Source: Harmothoe impar | Lineage: Eukaryota > Annelida > Polychaeta > Phyllodocida > Polynoidae | Length of the DNA: 64,000 nucleotides | NCBI GenBank assembly: GCA_947462335.1 | Contig: OX381710.1 | Location: 26,629,772 to 26,693,771 of the forward strand | Reading direction: 5' to 3' | Part shown: one piece after another, positions 1-9,910 of the stretch | Position numbering within the stretch: position 1 is the stretch's first letter | How the letters are laid out: every line of letters starts with the position of its first letter | Made by a program: the position numbers and the translations under genes | The notes under the pieces: model-generated | Told to the model about the DNA's origin: nothing | What the model saw: only the letters and a program-made list of their open reading frames with translations | Database searches by the model: none

Positions 1-538
1 CCCTGTTCAGCAATTCAGCGCGCGTTAGCTGTATAAAGGATTAACGGTGATGAGCTTAGAGTGTGTATACAAAAAAAACTACAGGAGGCGTGTGGCGTGA
101 AGCAGGACCCCCCTAAGACGAACGTGTCTGTCTGTGAGTAGAGGCGTGTGCATGTGGTGAGCGACTTAAGTGTAAGACAAAAAAAAATCACCACCTCCTG
201 CCGTGGTGAGTAGACCGGGCCGGCCAGGCGGCGGCCGGCTAGTTCAATAGGGAGGGGTGACAGCTGACTAAGGCTGTGCATGAAAAAAATCCGATTTTCA
301 CCTGACCTCTGACGTTTGTTACAATGAATGTCAGAGGGAGGGAGACGTCCTCAGGTAGGGGGTAGGAGGTAAGGCTATGGATGAGGAAGAAACACCGTTT
401 TCAGCTGGTCTCCACGGATAGCGATGACATACCCCTCGTCATCTAAGCTCTTAAGGAGCGGAGCGGCTGAAAAAGCGTCATGCGGACAGGTCGCTAGACA
501 GCTGGAGTGCTGTTGGAAATGGGATTAAACTCCCTCTG

Positions 539-546
539 TATAAAAG
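539..546 (+). promoter_or_regulatory. TATA box upstream of the tandem Death-domain gene
   Basis: The sequence TATAAAAG lies 120 bases upstream of the ATG at 666. A start of transcription about 30 bases downstream would give a short leader of roughly 95 bases, made largely of the CCA/CCG repeat. The position suits a real core promoter, but no transcript evidence is available here. Confidence 0.5.
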
Positions 547-600
547 CTCTGATTTCAGTTGGAAAAAAACCATATCGCCTCTGACCACAGTAACGTCTAC

Positions 601-653
601 TACCACCACCACCGCCACCACCGCCGCCGCAGCCGCCGCCGCCGCCGCCGCCA
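601..653 (+). repeat. CCA/CCG triplet repeat in the presumed 5' leader
   Basis: An imperfect run of CCA, CCG and GCC triplets lies just upstream of the ATG at 666. It is a simple repeat in the expected 5' untranslated region and could form a GC-rich structure in the mRNA. Confidence 0.75.
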
Positions 654-665
654 AGACGAGACGAG

Positions 666-1406
666 ATGGCTCAAGCTATTCCACTTTCAAGCTCGCCTTC
701 ACCGCCTTGTCCACCTGAAAAAAAGTTAATGCGGCTTGACGACGTGAGACGCGCGAGGCAGACCGATGGGGAGAACAGAGAGGTAGGACAGCGGCGGTTA
801 GCCTATAGCGACGCCTTGCTTCGTCAACTAGGTAAAGAGTTGAGCGGCTGTTGGAGAGAGTTGGGCAGTAGCTTAAAAGTTACCGCCGCCCGTATGGATG
901 CTCTAGTAGAGCGCAGTGTCAAGACACCGGAGGAGCTGTGTACGGCGATGTTCCGAGTCTGGTGGGGTGAAACCCCGCATCGTCATAGATGGGGAGAGCT
1001 CGGTCGCGTCTTCACCCGCATTAGACGCGTGGAACTGTTGGCTCAGTGGATGTCCCTTCTCCACAGACAGGGGTTGGATTTCGAAAACCCCGACTCGCGC
1101 GCCATGCATAAGCACTTGGGCACCCTCGGCAGACGTCTAGGTAGCAGGTGGAAAGAGGTGGGGGACCATTTAAAATTGTCGCCTGAGAGGTTAGATAAGA
1201 TCGCTGAAGAATGCGAATACGGAGGAAGTCCCGCTGAGTGGGCCTTCCGAGTGTTGAAAATGTGGCAAGATGAAGCTGACGGTGCCGGCGGTACACCTTT
1301 TGAACTCCTTCGAGTGTTGACTGAGGACATGGGAAAGTTTGACCTCGGCATCGCGATATTACTTGACTTTATCAAGCAAGAAACAACGAGAACGACGGAC
1401 ATGTGA
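666..1406 (+). CDS. Tandem Death-domain protein, intronless
   Basis: This 246-residue protein appears to hold two Death domains and little else. The first spans about residues 48-132 and the second about 147-236. Each shows the family pattern: a Trp in helix 1-2 followed by a short leucine-rich helix (W63 with LGSSLKV; W162 with VGDHLKLS), then a helix leading to a second Trp (W99/W100; W200), then a leucine-rich last helix. Death domains are protein-protein interaction modules of apoptosis and innate immune signalling (FADD, MyD88, TRADD, IRAK families). There is no signal peptide, membrane segment, kinase, TIR or caspase domain, so a cytosolic adaptor or decoy role is an inference. The N-terminal 45 residues are Pro/Ser-rich, then basic. 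The ATG is the first after a TATA box, and the open frame has no intron, which may mean a retroposed copy or a naturally single-exon family member. Confidence 0.75.
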   Translation: MAQAIPLSSSPSPPCPPEKKLMRLDDVRRARQTDGENREVGQRRLAYSDALLRQLGKELSGCWRELGSSLKVTAARMDALVERSVKTPEELCTAMFRVWWGETPHRHRWGELGRVFTRIRRVELLAQWMSLLHRQGLDFENPDSRAMHKHLGTLGRRLGSRWKEVGDHLKLSPERLDKIAEECEYGGSPAEWAFRVLKMWQDEADGAGGTPFELLRVLTEDMGKFDLGIAILLDFIKQETTRTTDM

Positions 1407-1554
1407 ATTGTTGTGTTTTATTTTCATACGTCTTCTTTATTAGTAAGTAAAAAAAAATATCATAACAATTAAGACGCGCGCCCTCTTAAAGTGTCACTTC
1501 CTCCAGTCGCAGCTGATCGCCTCATCGAGGCACGTGATAAACAAAAAAAAATGA

Positions 1555-1596
1555 AGAGACACGCTTCTTCCTCTCGAGAGGAAGAAGCGTGTCTCT
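1555..1596. repeat. Perfect 42-nt palindrome
   Basis: Two 21-base arms (1555-1575 and 1576-1596) are perfectly complementary with no spacer, centred on TCGA. The palindrome is preceded by an A-run and followed by a T-rich tract. It lies 150 bases downstream of the stop codon of the Death-domain gene. It could extrude as a cruciform in DNA or fold into a hairpin in RNA. Confidence 0.9.
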
Positions 1597-1599
1597 CGA

Positions 1600-1990
1600 T
1601 TGAAATCTTTTTCTTTTCTTTTTTTCTTAAAAGAGACAAACGCCCCTTAGAGTGCCCCCCCACCCCCCTAGAGTGCCCCCCTCCCCCCTCCCCCCCTCCC
1701 CCCCACCCGCCCCATGCATCCTAAAAGCGCCCCCCTCCCCATGCATCTTAAAGGGGCCCCCCCTCCCCTTCCCTCACCTCCCCTCCCCTCCTTCCCCCCC
1801 CTTATACACTCTAAAGAACGCTTCTACCTAGTTCAATAAGTCACTTCCAGTCGCTCGTAAAACAATAAAAAATGAAAAAAAAAAAAAACTTATATCGTAG
1901 TGTTTTTTATTAGTTTACCGAAAAAAATAAGAGACTCGCCTCCTCCTCCTCTCCTTCTCCTCCTCCTCCTCCTCCTCCTCCTCCAAAAAA
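1600..1990. repeat. Pyrimidine-rich low-complexity tract
   Basis: This stretch consists of C-runs, CCCCTCC repeats, a poly-A tract near 1870-1890 and a CTCCTC triplet run at about 1938-1985. No coding signal is seen. Confidence 0.85.
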
Positions 1991-2039
1991 TAAGATATCA
2001 CATTTTAAAGCGCGTGACCCCTTAAAGACGCTCATCTCT

Positions 2040-2427
2040 TCATTAAGTCGCGTGACGTCACTTCTTCTTCCGGTCACGTGATCAATCAGGTCACTTCCGG
2101 TCACGTGATCCTCAATGAGGTCACTCTCTTCCGGTTGGCCATTAGGTCATGTGACGTCACTTCCGGTCACCTGACTCATCAGGTCACTTCCGGTCACGTG
2201 ATCCTAAAGTAGGTCATATGACCTCACTTCCGGTCCCCTAAGTAGGTCATATGACGTCACTTCCGGTCCATAAGTAGGTCATATGACGTCACTTCCGGTC
2301 ACGTGACCAAATGGCGGCCTCTGATTGGCTAACTAGGTCACGTGACGTCACCACTAATCCCCTAAGTAGGTCACTTCCGGTCACGTGACCAAATGGAGGC
2401 CTCTGATTGGCTGCAGGTCGATTGAGT
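2040..2427. promoter_or_regulatory. Repeat array of CRE, ETS, E-box, CCAAT and YY1-like motifs
   Basis: A degenerate tandem array of a roughly 30-50 base unit contains, in under 400 bases, five exact TGACGTCA sites (2053, 2152, 2252, 2284, 2343), nine CTTCCGG sites (2067, 2094, 2128, 2160, 2187, 2227, 2260, 2292, 2374) and six exact CACGTG sites (2075, 2102, 2195, 2300, 2339, 2382). It also holds two inverted CCAAT boxes (CTGATTGGCT near 2321 and 2403) and one AAATGGCGGC (2309-2318). These are the binding motifs of ATF/CREB, ETS/GABP, USF/Myc, NF-Y and YY1, typical of animal housekeeping promoters. No gene could be placed immediately downstream. The array may instead be a satellite that happens to be built from these motifs. 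Confidence 0.7.
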
Positions 2428-2429
2428 AA

Positions 2430-4450
2430 TAAACAGTACTTAACTATAGTCCCGTTCCGATACATACTATACTACTTATAGATCTAAAACCATGTTGCTA
2501 TTAATATGCAATATTATAGGAATGCACTGTCACACATTTCTTTCTCCGATTATTAGCTGACATGGCAAATTTGATACATGTACAACTGAAACCTATAGAC
2601 ACATAAGGCAACAATGCTTCCAATAAATAGGTTGTTACCCCTTGCTTACAATGGGCTGGCTTATAATAGTAGTTGTTCGCACAGTGAATGCCATGTGCAC
2701 GATTCCCTCTCAGATAGGGACAGGGTGAAGGAGGACATGGCCACTTATTATGAGGATGACACAGGCCTAAAAAAAAGTTGTGTTGCTGTAACATAGCCAT
2801 CAAATAGCGTCGGCCGGGCGATTTCTTTTACCGTTTTTAAAGGATTATAAGGGCGTTTTCTCACTTTCAATAAGAAAGACTTTGTAATAAAGAGGGGAAA
2901 ACATCTAAAGAAATTAGGATAAAAGATAGGGTCGGTCGGGACACCTGAACACAAGTTTGTTTGTACCTTTGGCCCCATGTTTGGCAGAGGGTGTGAGGGC
3001 TGGTAGAGGAGTATACAACAGACCAATATGGGTTGTAGGGAGATGGAAGTATTTGGCAGAAAGAGGAAGCAGATGGAATCGGAAAGTACTGGAAAGGGTG
3101 GGGGAGGAGGAAGGAGGAGGCCCCGCCAATATACTCTGCCAATACTAGTATGAAGGGTAGAGTTGACCAACTGGAAACACAACACTGCCAATATAGCCCT
3201 TCCAGCTAAACCCACTAGTCGAGAACCCTGAGGGATATAGCCAGAGATGCTAATACCTAGTTGACAAAATGTAGGAAATATTTAGAATTTGGTTAATTTT
3301 CTTTTATGGATTTGATTTTAGTTCGATGAGAATTTGTAGCTAAATAATCGGAATTTCGGCAATAAGAAAAACTAGGAAAAGTGGCATCTCTGAATTTTAC
3401 TATTGCCAGTCCCTTCTCCCATCAGGCAGCCATATCCATATGCATATCCACACAGTTACTTCCCCAGTCATACCTTGATGGTGCCCACTCACACACAGTT
3501 ACCCACAGACTTCATCTAATCCAACACCCATTAAACCCACACTGCAGTTAGCTTTATCTGGGGTCCTTCAGGGTCAGCAGTACCCAGAGCTCATGTTGCA
3601 GCTGGTAGGGTGTACCTCCAGGGTATCACATTGCCAGCAGTCAGCAGGCTCCTGGAGGACTCAAGTGTGTCCAGAACACACAATGGGACACACGCATGGA
3701 CCATACAGGTGAGGAAAGAGCCAGCACAATTGGAACTGTGCTATTGTGGTGGTCATAGCTGGGAGGGGCGGGGTAAAGGTGGAAGTTGTTGGGTGGGAGG
3801 CAGGGGTGGAGCAGGGGGTCAGGGGGCATGCCAGGGGCCAAGGCACCACACACCCATGTACACACTCACATACACACAGAAACAGGTTAACTGGAACTCC
3901 TGATCCTCCGTCACCTTTTACCCCACTGCCTGCTTTTCCTTTCAAGTTACCCATTACAGGCCAATTTCCTCATCAATGTGAGACTTTTTATCTCTAGTTG
4001 GACTTGGCTTGCATTCAAATGGTTCCCCCCGTTTGGTGGTTTTTAGTCTAGCCACTCATGGAAAACGTTATTGTTCAGGCAATTTTCTTGCCATCTTTTT
4101 TACCCCTGGATTGCTTGTCAGCATAAGTTAATTGATTAAAACCGCTGTATTCCCTGTCCTGTTTGATAATGCTACAGATCGAAATGGACTTTTATAACCA
4201 CTTGATGAATTAAACATGTAGAATGCTCAAGACTCCATTCATTTCATATACTAGTAACGTATATTTCTATATTCCAGGAATATAACTCCTGTTATTCCTG
4301 AAGTAACACCACGTGACTTTTATTTCTATAAAAGATTCAACTGATAAGTGCATTCAAACCCCTTTCATTAAAAGAAAGCTGTGTATTTTTATCAACTAAA
4401 AATACCACGTGACTTTTCTACTAATACATATAGGTTTCTGAACATCCTTT
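2430..4450. other. Intergenic stretch, no gene supported
   Basis: No coding region could be supported. Open frames here (for example a 155-codon minus-strand frame at 2748-3215) show no domain pattern and have low-complexity proline stretches. Two copies of a CCACGTGACTTTT motif occur at about 4311 and 4412. Confidence 0.5.
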
Positions 4451-4454
4451 ATAG

Positions 4455-4707
4455 GGTAGTGGCTTCATTTCGAGAGAATAGGGGCTTCAGTCTGAGGATA
4501 GGGGCTTCAATCTGAGGGTAGGGCTTCATTTTGAAGGTATAGGGGCTTCGGTCTGAGGGTAGGGGCTTCAGTCTGAGGGTAGGGGCTTCAGTCTGAGGGT
4601 AGGGGCTTCAGTCTGAGGGTAGGGGCTTCAGTCCGAGGGTAGGGGCTTCCGTCCGAGAGTAGGGGCTTCATACTGAGGGCAGGGGCTTTAATCTGAAGGT
4701 AAGGGCT
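4455..4707. repeat. 20-bp minisatellite, about 13 copies
   Basis: The unit GTAGGGGCTTCAGTCTGAGG is repeated head to tail. The five copies at about 4550-4650 are nearly identical, and those at both edges are degenerate, as expected for an array that expands in its middle. Confidence 0.92.
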
Positions 4708-5652
4708 GGAGGCTGCATTGTTCAACCATCAAACATGTTCAGTATTGTTGATAATTCCCGTTTGTATTTCTCCACATATAGTAAACTGTTTGCACAACGA
4801 GGCACTAGTGCTGAATGTACATGAAGATATATATCGATACATGTATACACCAGTATCATTTATAGCTATAGGTCTACAAGGACCCAAACCGGGTCCCCAG
4901 TGTATCATTATTATGCAGGATGAATATTTTCATACACAACAATGAGCAGTCCTGACTACTTTGGCATCATCATTATTCCTATTCAGAAAGGCAAATGGAG
5001 TCTGTGGAGACGGGCAGCGGCCATTTAGTGTACTGGTGGTAGGGTAAATGAGTATACATGTATGGGATTTCTGATAGAGCCCATTATAGCTTTGCAATAA
5101 TGTACTCTGTGGGCATGCCAAATTCCTATCTACAGTCCAACTTTGCAAACCATGCAGTCTATGACTGACATCCTAGGCACCAGTATGTTAAGCCTCCCAC
5201 CCCTTCCCATAATTATAAAGTCTCACTCGGCTATCACTGTCTTCCGTCCAGCGGCATACCAATCATCAAACTTACTGGACTATACATACTTGTCCCTTTA
5301 ATACGATGATAAACAGTGGTTCGTCATGGGTCAATTCTGAAAGGGTGAGTTTTAACTCTTCAATAATAGTTGTATTCAAATAGCACCCGCAATCGTGGCT
5401 GTCTATTATAAAATTCCTCAGACATGCCTTCTAATGCAGTCACATATGGCACCATTTTAGGAATTAATGCATGGAAAGTTTAGAAATGTCCATTTACGTT
5501 GATTCCATGTTGGTAGCATGTCATTACTTGAGCTATGGTGACTTCCAATCTAACTGATTAACACCGGGGATTATTAGCACAGTTCTAGAGTTTGTATATA
5601 GCTACCAACATTTGAACTCCTTTAAATCAATATTATAGAGCTCTACGCTGAG

Positions 5653-6183
5653 GGCTCAGTCTCATGAGTTTGTAACATTTCAAACGTCTTTGACCGGTGG
5701 CGTCTTTGACCGGTGGCGTCTTTGACCGGTGGCGTCTTTGACCGGGTATGTGATTAAAATGAAGAAAAAGGTAGTGTATAGTAAAGAAATGGGTAAATTT
5801 ATTGTATAATATGTTATAACACATCATTTCGAGGCATTATTTAAAATTGATATATTTCATATATTTATGTTACTGGCTCAGTCTCATGAGTTTGTAACAG
5901 TTGAAACGTCTTTGACCGGCTGAAGAAAAAAAGCCCAAAAGGAACCCTTAATATGTGCATTAAAATTATTTTCTTAATTGGGTAAAACAACCATATAGAC
6001 TGTTTATTACATGAAGAAGTTGAAGCTTAAATTTCTTTACTATATACTACTTTTTCTTCATTTTAATCACATACCCGGTCAAAGACGCCACCGGTCAAAG
6101 ACGCCACCGGTCAAAGACGCCACCGGTCAAAGACGCCACCGGTCAAAGACGTTTGAACTGTTACAAACTCATGAGACTGAGCC
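5653..6183. mobile_element. Inverted-repeat element with subterminal 16-bp tandem repeats
   Basis: The ends are long inverted repeats of about 140-150 bases (5653-5789 and about 6032-6183), beginning GGCTCAGTCTCATGAG. Each arm carries four or five head-to-tail copies of the 16-base unit CGTCTTTGACCGGTGG (5685-5748 on the left, inverted at about 6076-6152 on the right). A third, partial copy of the end lies at about 5877-5921. No coding capacity is seen, so this is a non-autonomous transposon or foldback element. Confidence 0.8.
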
Positions 6184-6189
6184 AGAGGC

Positions 6190-8762
6190 AGATCATTGGT
6201 TTTTTTAATAGTTGAAACCATAGCCGTGTTTACTGTATAGGCATTATCGATTACACCAAGAGATAGTAATTTACTTTTTAACCGATTGATCTTTGGTGAT
6301 CTAAACAATGCTCTCTGAGATGGTATGCGCGTGGGGTTATTTGTAATTCCCCTCACCAGTAAGTCATACAGCATCTCCATACAAACACAATTACAATGGA
6401 CAACATCTTAGCATGTACAAGAAGCTAATATGCAGGGGTAGATTAAGGTGAGCGACACCAGTCCCCAATCTGAGGTTTGGTCACTGTGTTGAGCATTCTA
6501 CTACAGGGAGTGGGATCCTGCTTGGAGAGTGATGAACCCGTATACCCCCTCCCTGACATGCAGAGTCGTACAGGTGACCTTCCCTGATGGGGTCAGACTA
6601 AGGTATTACCACCTGTAAGGTGTAGCACTCTAACAGGTCCTACTACTAGAGATATGACCTAGGCTGCCATCTTGTCCCCCTGGGGAAAAGAATGGTTTAC
6701 ACAGTAAATCTTTGAGGATCTGACAAAAGACGACATTGCCGAAAGGAATGGGATATCTATCCGCCTAAAATATTTTAGACAGATTGTCTAATACTAAGTC
6801 ATATCGTCCATGGATGTGCTGAATTAACGAGTCCCCATTATGAGGTAGTGTTGTGGTGATATAGATCCTCCGTTTAGCAAATACAGTTGACTGCCCCTTA
6901 TTACAGCATTTTGTTAGGGATGTCATAGTTCTAGTCATTTTTCTGCAAAAAGATCTGTGCCATCAGAGGTCGTCCATCTGCATTTCAAGTGACATAAACT
7001 GACCAAACACAAATCTTTCCAAAACTGCCTTTAGCCTGAGGTGATCAAGTGGATCTAATGAGATTGCCGAGTCATTTATGAGTTTGGGTTTTGAGTTTTA
7101 AGAATATGTTATTGACCAAACTTCACAACAAGCTCCTATCTCTGCAAAAGCTGGCAGACTGTTTACCAGATGGGCGCTACAATGCATGGACATGCCACTG
7201 AAGTCTACATATTACATCCCTATACTGGTCAGCAGGTACCAATTGCCACCTGCCTGACCACAACCCTCACCCACCCCTATCCTCCTCCCCTCACCCTGGG
7301 CAGGCAGGTTATCAGCTAGTCCTCTAGGGCACTACGGAATGTACTGTATGTTCATACTGGAGGTTTACCTATAATTGTATCATCTGCTTTACACCTGCCC
7401 CATATTCCACAACTGTCAAATAAGGTCTATAACAGATTTATACGGAAACTAACATGGCCTCTGTACATTTACAGAATATGTCGATTTCTTGTACATACCA
7501 CACACAAGTGATGCTAGCTTATGGGAAAAGCAATCAGCAGTAACTCAGACAGTGTCCAGTGGGCAGACTTTGTGGATCTAGGAGGAATACTACTACATCT
7601 AGCTTCACCTCCTACCACAGATGCGCTATTGGAGAAATCTTTTCTCCACAACTTCTGGGCATTTTATTACATCAAAATAAACATAAAATTCCTCCAAAAA
7701 TGGGGTGGAGGGAGGACAGGATGCGTCCTCCCTCAAAATCCTCTACTGCACCACATCACTGTCAAAGATAACTTTAACAATGTAGCATATTGAGCCAACA
7801 CCAATGATTCTGTGCAGCGACATCTATATTTATGATACGTAGAATCGTGTCAGATTGATAAAGCATTGTCAGGTAGATGTATTAGGGGTACAGTAATAAG
7901 TAAATATAAAAGTGTACACATTTCCTGAGGCAGACCTGATGTACACCCTGTACCCACCGATAGGACGAGGCATCGTTTTTGCACCATCTCCCAGCTGATA
8001 AAGATGATAACACTAATAGAATAGGTACACCCTATCTATGATATATATGTTATAACTTTACAGGGGTGGTGGAACAGATGGTGAGAAATTCCAGCATCAC
8101 CTAAGGCACAGCAGCCTTAGTCATAATTTACAATAGTAGCCTGCTGGGTTCTCTGTATGCCAACAGATGCACATGTCATGTGGTTTATTATATAGACTAT
8201 AGTACTGAACCTATACACTCATCAACCACACTACATGCGGTGGCTACACTACATAGTGTGCACTAGTGGGGTGGGTGCATGGTGGGCTGTTCTAGGGTGA
8301 TGTTTCATGGACATTTTTGTTTTTGCATCTTGAAGGAGGACCCCCGTCAGAAATGATCGGGTAGACCATGGCATTAATATGTTTATATATATGTTATGAA
8401 CGATCAATAAAAAAAAATTAAAAGGTTACTGTCCACTGCTCTATCCTACCCTGTCCTCACATGAGTAATGCTTTATGTAAAATACCTCATTGTTCTCTCT
8501 CCAATTCACCTCACTGATGTTATGTAAGACAGGCGGAATTCAAATGAGTCAGACAATCACATCTACAACGCTCCACACGTGAGGATACCCACGTGACTAT
8601 ATCAATATGAACAGCAGAAAGAAGAGCCTGACGCTCGGTTACTATTACATGTAACATTACTGGGAGCGAATCCAAATTCATTATTTGGTCTGATGATGTC
8701 CAACAGTCACCCTGTGTATCTATCTGTGCCGTCACTATAGTGAGTACCTGATGTATTGGTGG
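6190..8762. other. Intergenic stretch, no gene supported
   Basis: Nothing coding, and no clear repeat, could be supported. An A-rich tail after AATAAA at about 8406-8420 may be the end of a short retroposed sequence. Confidence 0.4.
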
Positions 8763-8770
8763 CACTTATT

Positions 8771-9189
8771 CCCGGGGGGGGCACTCAATTTTTTTTTGAC
8801 AGGGGTGTCCGGCTGGACCCCTGGCAACCCTTGACCCTTGCCTAGGGAGATCTCCAAAATGAACCAGTTCATACAGAGATTTTGGCCAAAATGATTTTCT
8901 GCTAAGAGAGATTTGGGAAAAAATGAACCCTTGCTTAGGGAGATTTTGGTAAAAATGGACCTTTTAATTGGGGTATTTTGAAAATGAGCGGAGATTTTGG
9001 TAAAAATGGTGTCGATTCAGAGGAATTTTGGTCAAAATGACCCTTGCTTAGGGAAATTTTGCAAAAGTTGACCCTTGCTTAGGGAAATTTTTGCAAAAGT
9101 TGACCCTTGCCTAGGGAAATTTTGCTGAAAAAGTACCCTTGCCAGCCGGACACTTGTGTATGCAAAATATACTAAGTGCCCCCCCCGGG
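8771..9189. mobile_element. Small inverted-repeat transposon with 8-bp target duplication
   Basis: The ends are inverted repeats (CCCGGGGGGGGCACT at 8771, its complement ending at 9189), followed inward by a second matching pair (GTCCGGCTGG and CCAGCCGGAC). CACTTATT is duplicated at 8763-8770 and 9190-9197, the 8-bp length typical of hAT elements. The interior contains degenerate copies of a roughly 36-base unit, ACCCTTGCTTAGGGAGATTT. There is no coding capacity. Confidence 0.82.
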
Positions 9190-9379
9190 CACTTATTATA
9201 AATGACAAAGCAAACAAGCAGTATCAGAGGTATAACCAAGATTTCATGATCGCGATGAATTAGAAGGATTCTCTGCACTCGTGTGCATATATCCAGCAGC
9301 CCCGCGGTTGTTACATAATTACCACTCCCTAATTAAGAAAATCTAGCGTGTGATCCTAATCACAAAAGACTCAGGGCAG

Positions 9380-9576
9380 GTATCTGTAGTGTGCTGTCTG
9401 TAGTGTGCTGTCTGTAGTGTGCTGGCTGTAGTGTGGTGTCTATATTGTGCATGCCTGTAGTGTGCTGTCTATAGTGTGCTGTCTGTAGTGTGCTGGCTGT
9501 AGTGTGCTGGCTGTAGTGTGCTGTCTGTAGTGTGCTGTCTGTAGTGTGCTGTCTGTAGTGTGCTGTCTGTAGTGTG
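9380..9576. repeat. 14-bp minisatellite
   Basis: Head-to-tail copies of CTGTCTGTAGTGTG and the variant CTGGCTGTAGTGTG. Open frames rich in Gln-His-Thr across it come from the repeat and are not genes. Confidence 0.9.
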
Positions 9577-9689
9577 CCCCACCCTTAACCTCAACTATAC
9601 CCCAAACCCCAACCCTATCCACCCCACATCGATTTTATGTCCACAGATGGCAAACTGGTCTGACAAAAAACGTCTCACCCACCCAGAAT

Positions 9690-9826
9690 GTAGTGTGCAT
9701 GTGTAGTGTGCATGTGTAGTGTGCATGTGTAGTGTGCATGTGTAGTATGCATGTGTAGTGTGCATGTGTAGTGTGCATGTGTAGTGTGCATGTGCATGTG
9801 CAGCATGCATGTGTAGTGTGTAACCC
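9690..9826. repeat. 12-bp minisatellite related to the preceding array
   Basis: About ten copies of TGTAGTGTGCAT. The array shares the TGTAGTGTG core with the 14-bp array 115 bases upstream. Both arrays are followed by a similar unique block containing GTCCACAGAT and TGGTCTGACAAAAAA (about 9640-9680 and 9860-9910), so the whole cassette is duplicated. Confidence 0.88.
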
Positions 9827-9910
9827 CCAACTCCCACAGACCCTACCATACACTATTTTCGTCCACAGATCTCTTCCTACCCAATTCTGGTCTGACAAAA
9901 AAGGTCTCAC

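Noticed and set aside
2748..3215. 155-codon minus-strand open frame
   Set aside because: Composition is hydrophobic with a proline run, overlapping frames exist in all phases, and no domain pattern is visible.
5685..5748. CRISPR-like repeats
   Set aside because: The 16-bp units are contiguous with no spacers, and the context is a eukaryotic transposon.
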